Shown here: positions 11,571 to 13,754 of the stretch, in pieces
Layout: every line of letters starts with the position of its first letter
Numbering within the stretch: the stretch's first letter is position 1
Source: Bifidobacteriaceae bacterium
GTDB lineage: Bacteria; Actinomycetota; Actinomycetes; Actinomycetales; WQXJ01
Assembly (NCBI GenBank): GCA_031258055.1
Contig: JAIRNM010000060.1
Coordinates: 1-13,754, forward strand
DNA length: 13,754 bases
Reading direction: 5' to 3'
The notes under the pieces: generated by a model
What the model was told of the DNA's origin: nothing
Seen by the model: the letters and a program-made list of their open reading frames with translations, nothing else
The model's database searches: none
Translations under genes and position numbers: made by a program

Positions 11571-12059
11571 ATGACCCCGCCCGCCAAGCGTCCCGCCAAG
11601 CGCCTGCCCACCCAGTCATCCCCCCGCCTCGAGAAGCGAATCGCCCGCCGCCAAGACCCCCATCAAGAGGACGGCGGCCGGCCGTTCGCCTGGTCGGCCC
11701 AATACATCGACCAGTCCGCCCCCGCCATCCAGGGCTCCTGGGCGTTGAAGAGCAAACAGGCGCAGCGCGTTTTCAAGCTGCTGGACGACCTCGGCGGCAG
11801 GACCTGGAGCGAAGTCCACCAAATCGTCATCGACGGCCATCGCGCGCACCATTCCGAAGCCGCCTCCGGCCTGGCCGTCCGAGAGGTCCGAGACTGGTTC
11901 GCGGACGCCCAAATCGAGGAGGCCTTCCGCCTCCGCGTCGCCGCCACCGAGCGCATCTGGGGCTTCGTCGAAAACCAGGTCTTCCACATCGTCTGGTTCG
12001 ACCCCGACCACCGTGGCCACCCAGTCTCCAAACGCGGCGACAAGAAGACCCGCCACTGA
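11571..12059 (+). CDS. putative Panacea-associated toxin
   Basis: A 162-residue protein from ATG 11571, 10 nt after the antitoxin stop and with a weak ribosome-binding site, so translation is probably coupled. Residues 1-~38 are Pro/Lys/Arg-rich and look disordered. The body begins near PFAWSAQYIDQSAP and the C-terminus has RIWGFVENQVFHIVWFDPDHRGHP (~135-158). That C-terminal pattern (R-hydrophobic-GF, VF-hydrophobic-VW-DPDH) is, from memory, typical of small proteins paired with Panacea antitoxins. The mechanism is unknown to me, and I cannot assign catalytic residues, though the closing strands are reminiscent of RelE-like folds. A shorter form starting after the basic leader is possible, but no other Met lies conveniently placed. 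Confidence 0.7.
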   Translation: MTPPAKRPAKRLPTQSSPRLEKRIARRQDPHQEDGGRPFAWSAQYIDQSAPAIQGSWALKSKQAQRVFKLLDDLGGRTWSEVHQIVIDGHRAHHSEAASGLAVREVRDWFADAQIEEAFRLRVAATERIWGFVENQVFHIVWFDPDHRGHPVSKRGDKKTRH

Positions 12060-12061
12060 CC

Positions 12062-12101
12062 CAGCGCCTCAGCGCCTCAGCGGCCCAGCGCCTCAGCGCA
12101 C
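12062..12101. repeat. 8-bp tandem repeat between convergent genes
   Basis: Five consecutive units of CAGCGCCT (third and fifth diverged) filling the gap between the toxin stop and the nagA stop and extending into the last nagA codons. No strong hairpin was found, so a terminator role is unproven. Confidence 0.75.
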
Positions 12102-13676
12102 CAACCGACCGGACTTGTAAACCTCGACCGGATTCAGCTCCGAGTCCGCCAGGATCAGATTCGCGGCCCGTCCCGGCGCCAGCGAGCCGACCGACCGCTC
12201 GAGCCCCAGCACCCGCGCGGGCACCAGCGAGGCCGACCCGACCGCCTCCTCCAGGGACACCCCGCCCCGCCAGGCCGACCGCACCACGTCGAGCAGGTGC
12301 GACGTGCCGCCCGCGATCGACTCGCCGCCGGTCAGCCGGGCCACCCCGCCCGCCACGGTCACCGCCGCCGGCCCCAGTTGGTATGTCCCGTCCGGCATAC
12401 CCGCCGCCGCCATGGCGTCGGTCACCAGCGCCACGTTCCGCCACCCGACCGTGGCGAACACGGCCTCGACCAAGCGGCGGTCGAGATGCACGCCGTCGGC
12501 CACCAATTCGACCGTCATCCGCCCCCGCGCCGCCTGCCCCATCGCCTCCATGGCCGGGCCGGGGTCGCGGTGGTGGATCGGGCGCATGCCGTTGAACAAG
12601 TGCGTCGCGGTCGGCACCCGCCCGAACCGCGCCCCGGCCGCCGCCAGCGCCCGGCCCGCCTCGGCGACCGCCGCCGCCATCTGCTCGGCCGAGCAGTCGG
12701 TGTGCCCGAACGACGCCACCGCCCCGGCCGCCGCCAACGCCCCGATCACGCTCTCGGCGCCAGTTTTGCCCGATGCCGTCTCGCCGCCGCCTTTGCCCGA
12801 TGCCGCCTCGCCGCCGCTGTAGCCCGATGCCGCCTCGCCCGCCGCCGCAGCGCCGCCCCCGGGCGCCGCCGAGCCGCTCCCGGACACCACCCCGGCCACC
12901 ACCCCGGCCAGTTCGGGCGCCACGGTCATGACGGCGAACCAGCCCCGCGCGGCCTCGGCCACGGCCCGCACCAATTCGGCGTCCGGGGCCTGCATCTTGG
13001 CCGGATCCTGGGCGCCGGCCCGGCGGGCCGACAAGAACGGCCCCTCCAGATGAATCCCGGCCAGGTCGCCCGCCTCGCACAACTCGGCCAGCAGGCCGAC
13101 TTGGCGGATCAAGACCTCCGGGGCGTCGGTGACCAGGGAGGCGACCAGCGAGGTGGTGCCGTGGCGCAGGTGCTCGCGGACCGCCACCAGCGCGTCATCG
13201 GCGGTGGCGGCGTCCGGGAAGGACTGCCCGCCCCCGCCGTGGCAGTGGATGTCGACCAAGCCGGGCAGAATCAACCCCCGCCAGGTCCGCGCCCGCTCAA
13301 GGGCCTTGGCGATCTCGCCCGGGAACCACTTCGGGGCTTCCCGGCTCATCAGCCGGTCCATGTAGAGCGAGCTCTGGTAGGCCCCGGCCGAAACGATGCG
13401 GTCGCCCTGGACTGCCACGGCGGCATCGGGCACCAGCCTGAGCGCGACGCTCTGCGAGTCGCGCGACGCCGCCGACGGCCCCTCGTCCAGGTCGTCGCCC
13501 CAGATCGGTTCCTGGTCCTCGTCGTCCCAGTCGAGATCGTCCTCCAACTCGGTCGGCGGTTCGACGGGCAGCAGGGCCGGGCCGCGCACGGCCCAGATCC
13601 TTCGATGCCCGGGGGAGTTTGGCTGTTTGCTCACCCCAGCACTGTAAACCCGGCGGACGGGATCGTGCGACGGCAT
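12093..13676 (-). CDS. nagA: N-acetylglucosamine-6-phosphate deacetylase
   Basis: Amidohydrolase that converts GlcNAc-6-phosphate to glucosamine-6-phosphate plus acetate in cytosolic amino-sugar and cell-wall recycling. From ATG 13676 it has 527 residues, versus roughly 380-400 usual. Family motifs are intact: HCH (H144, H146), HLEGPFL (E211), FGHTDCS (H325), THLFNGM (H359) and VTDAMAAAG (D420, catalytic). The extra length has two causes: an acidic N-terminal extension (~43-66, many Asp/Glu) and a Gly/Ala/Ser-rich insert (~265-308) encoded partly by 27-bp repeats. The ATG has no ribosome-binding site. An alternative GTG at 13634 (residue 15) lies 7 nt after a TACAGT (13646-13641), compatible with leaderless translation. 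The gene is convergent with the toxin-antitoxin operon. No other nag genes are in view. Confidence 0.93.
   Translation of the reverse strand: MPSHDPVRRVYSAGVSKQPNSPGHRRIWAVRGPALLPVEPPTELEDDLDWDDEDQEPIWGDDLDEGPSAASRDSQSVALRLVPDAAVAVQGDRIVSAGAYQSSLYMDRLMSREAPKWFPGEIAKALERARTWRGLILPGLVDIHCHGGGGQSFPDAATADDALVAVREHLRHGTTSLVASLVTDAPEVLIRQVGLLAELCEAGDLAGIHLEGPFLSARRAGAQDPAKMQAPDAELVRAVAEAARGWFAVMTVAPELAGVVAGVVSGSGSAAPGGGAAAAGEAASGYSGGEAASGKGGGETASGKTGAESVIGALAAAGAVASFGHTDCSAEQMAAAVAEAGRALAAAGARFGRVPTATHLFNGMRPIHHRDPGPAMEAMGQAARGRMTVELVADGVHLDRRLVEAVFATVGWRNVALVTDAMAAAGMPDGTYQLGPAAVTVAGGVARLTGGESIAGGTSHLLDVVRSAWRGGVSLEEAVGSASLVPARVLGLERSVGSLAPGRAANLILADSELNPVEVYKSGRLVR
12765..12845 (-). repeat. 27-bp tandem repeat inside nagA
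   Basis: Three 27-bp units sharing CCCGATGCCGYCTCGCC on the plus strand. They encode nine-residue GGEAASGxx repeats in a flexible insert that the core enzyme does not need. In-frame copy changes are expected to be tolerated. Confidence 0.85.
13641..13646 (-). promoter_or_regulatory. possible -10 box for nagA
   Basis: TACAGT on the minus strand. Its spacing (7 nt) would place transcription initiation exactly at the GTG at 13634, giving a leaderless mRNA. No -35 consensus was seen. Confidence 0.3.
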
Positions 13677-13681
13677 CGTGC

Positions 13682-13754
13682 GGTGGGGGGGGCGGGGGGC
13701 GGGGGGGAGGGGGCGCGGGCCGGGGCGGCCCCGGCCGGGGGGGGGGGCGGGGGC
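13682..13754. other. G-rich low-complexity end, probable assembly artefact
   Basis: Nearly pure G with scattered C and long G runs, plus an 8-bp perfect hairpin GGCCGGGG-CGG-CCCCGGCC at 13718-13736. Composition changes abruptly right after the nagA start. It is best explained as a contig end at sequence that is hard to read or as poly-G read artefact. Confidence 0.6.

Noticed and set aside
11827..13080. Long minus-strand frame of 417 codons within nagA
   Set aside because: Gly/Arg-only low-complexity translation, a shadow of nagA in another frame.

Overview
The window looks like chromosomal DNA of a high-GC actinobacterium (Actinomycetota). GC is very high, GTG starts are frequent, there is a tRNA-Pro(CGG), an acidic low-complexity NagA, a C-terminal fragment of an actinobacterial-style MobF relaxase, and genes that overlap or abut as in actinobacterial operons. 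The right end (about 13682 onward) collapses into G-rich low-complexity sequence, so this is probably a contig end.

Layout. (1) Positions 1-3400: a secreted-protein locus. A 5'-truncated beta-rich reading frame runs into a 706-codon subtilisin-type (S8) protease frame. The two are probably one gene split by a frameshift near 650-690. A small lipoprotein gene of unknown function follows 7 nt later. (2) Positions 3401-4054: a decayed C-terminal piece of a MobF/TraA-type conjugative relaxase, directly abutting the lipoprotein stop codon. It marks a mobile-element remnant and a rearrangement junction. (3) Positions 4271-10575: a compact four-gene, same-strand module that looks like a restriction-modification defence island. 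It contains a small N6-adenine methyltransferase-like subunit (canonical SAM motif, no NPPY), a larger Eco57I-like methyltransferase (NPPY, atypical motif I, Cys-rich insert), an SF2 DExH helicase with an N-terminal GIY-YIG/T5orf172-like domain, and an OLD-like AAA/ABC ATPase without a visible TOPRIM domain. The first three genes overlap by a few bases. (4) Positions 10569-10782: a structured boundary with a perfect palindrome across the ATPase stop codon, a second hairpin, two GTGGACA boxes spaced one helical turn, a GNRA-loop hairpin and a minus-strand tRNA-Pro whose 3' end faces the island. This geometry is typical of tRNA-targeted genomic islands. (5) Positions 11051-12059: a Panacea (SocA-like) antitoxin and its partner, a likely PanTA-type toxin-antitoxin pair. 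(6) Positions 12093-13676, minus strand: nagA, N-acetylglucosamine-6-phosphate deacetylase, with an unusual acidic N-terminal extension and a repeat-encoded internal linker.

Working together: the methyltransferase pair would mark host DNA. The T5orf172/helicase protein is the best candidate for the restricting motor-nuclease, and the AAA ATPase is a probable accessory effector. The toxin-antitoxin pair lies just across the tRNA, and the protease/lipoprotein pair and nagA are probably host functions flanking the island. I know of no characterised member of this exact four-gene arrangement, but the individual families are recognisable. The most speculative observation is an in-phase A AAA AAG slippery heptamer late in the helicase gene: the -1 frame downstream of it is open all the way through the ATPase gene.
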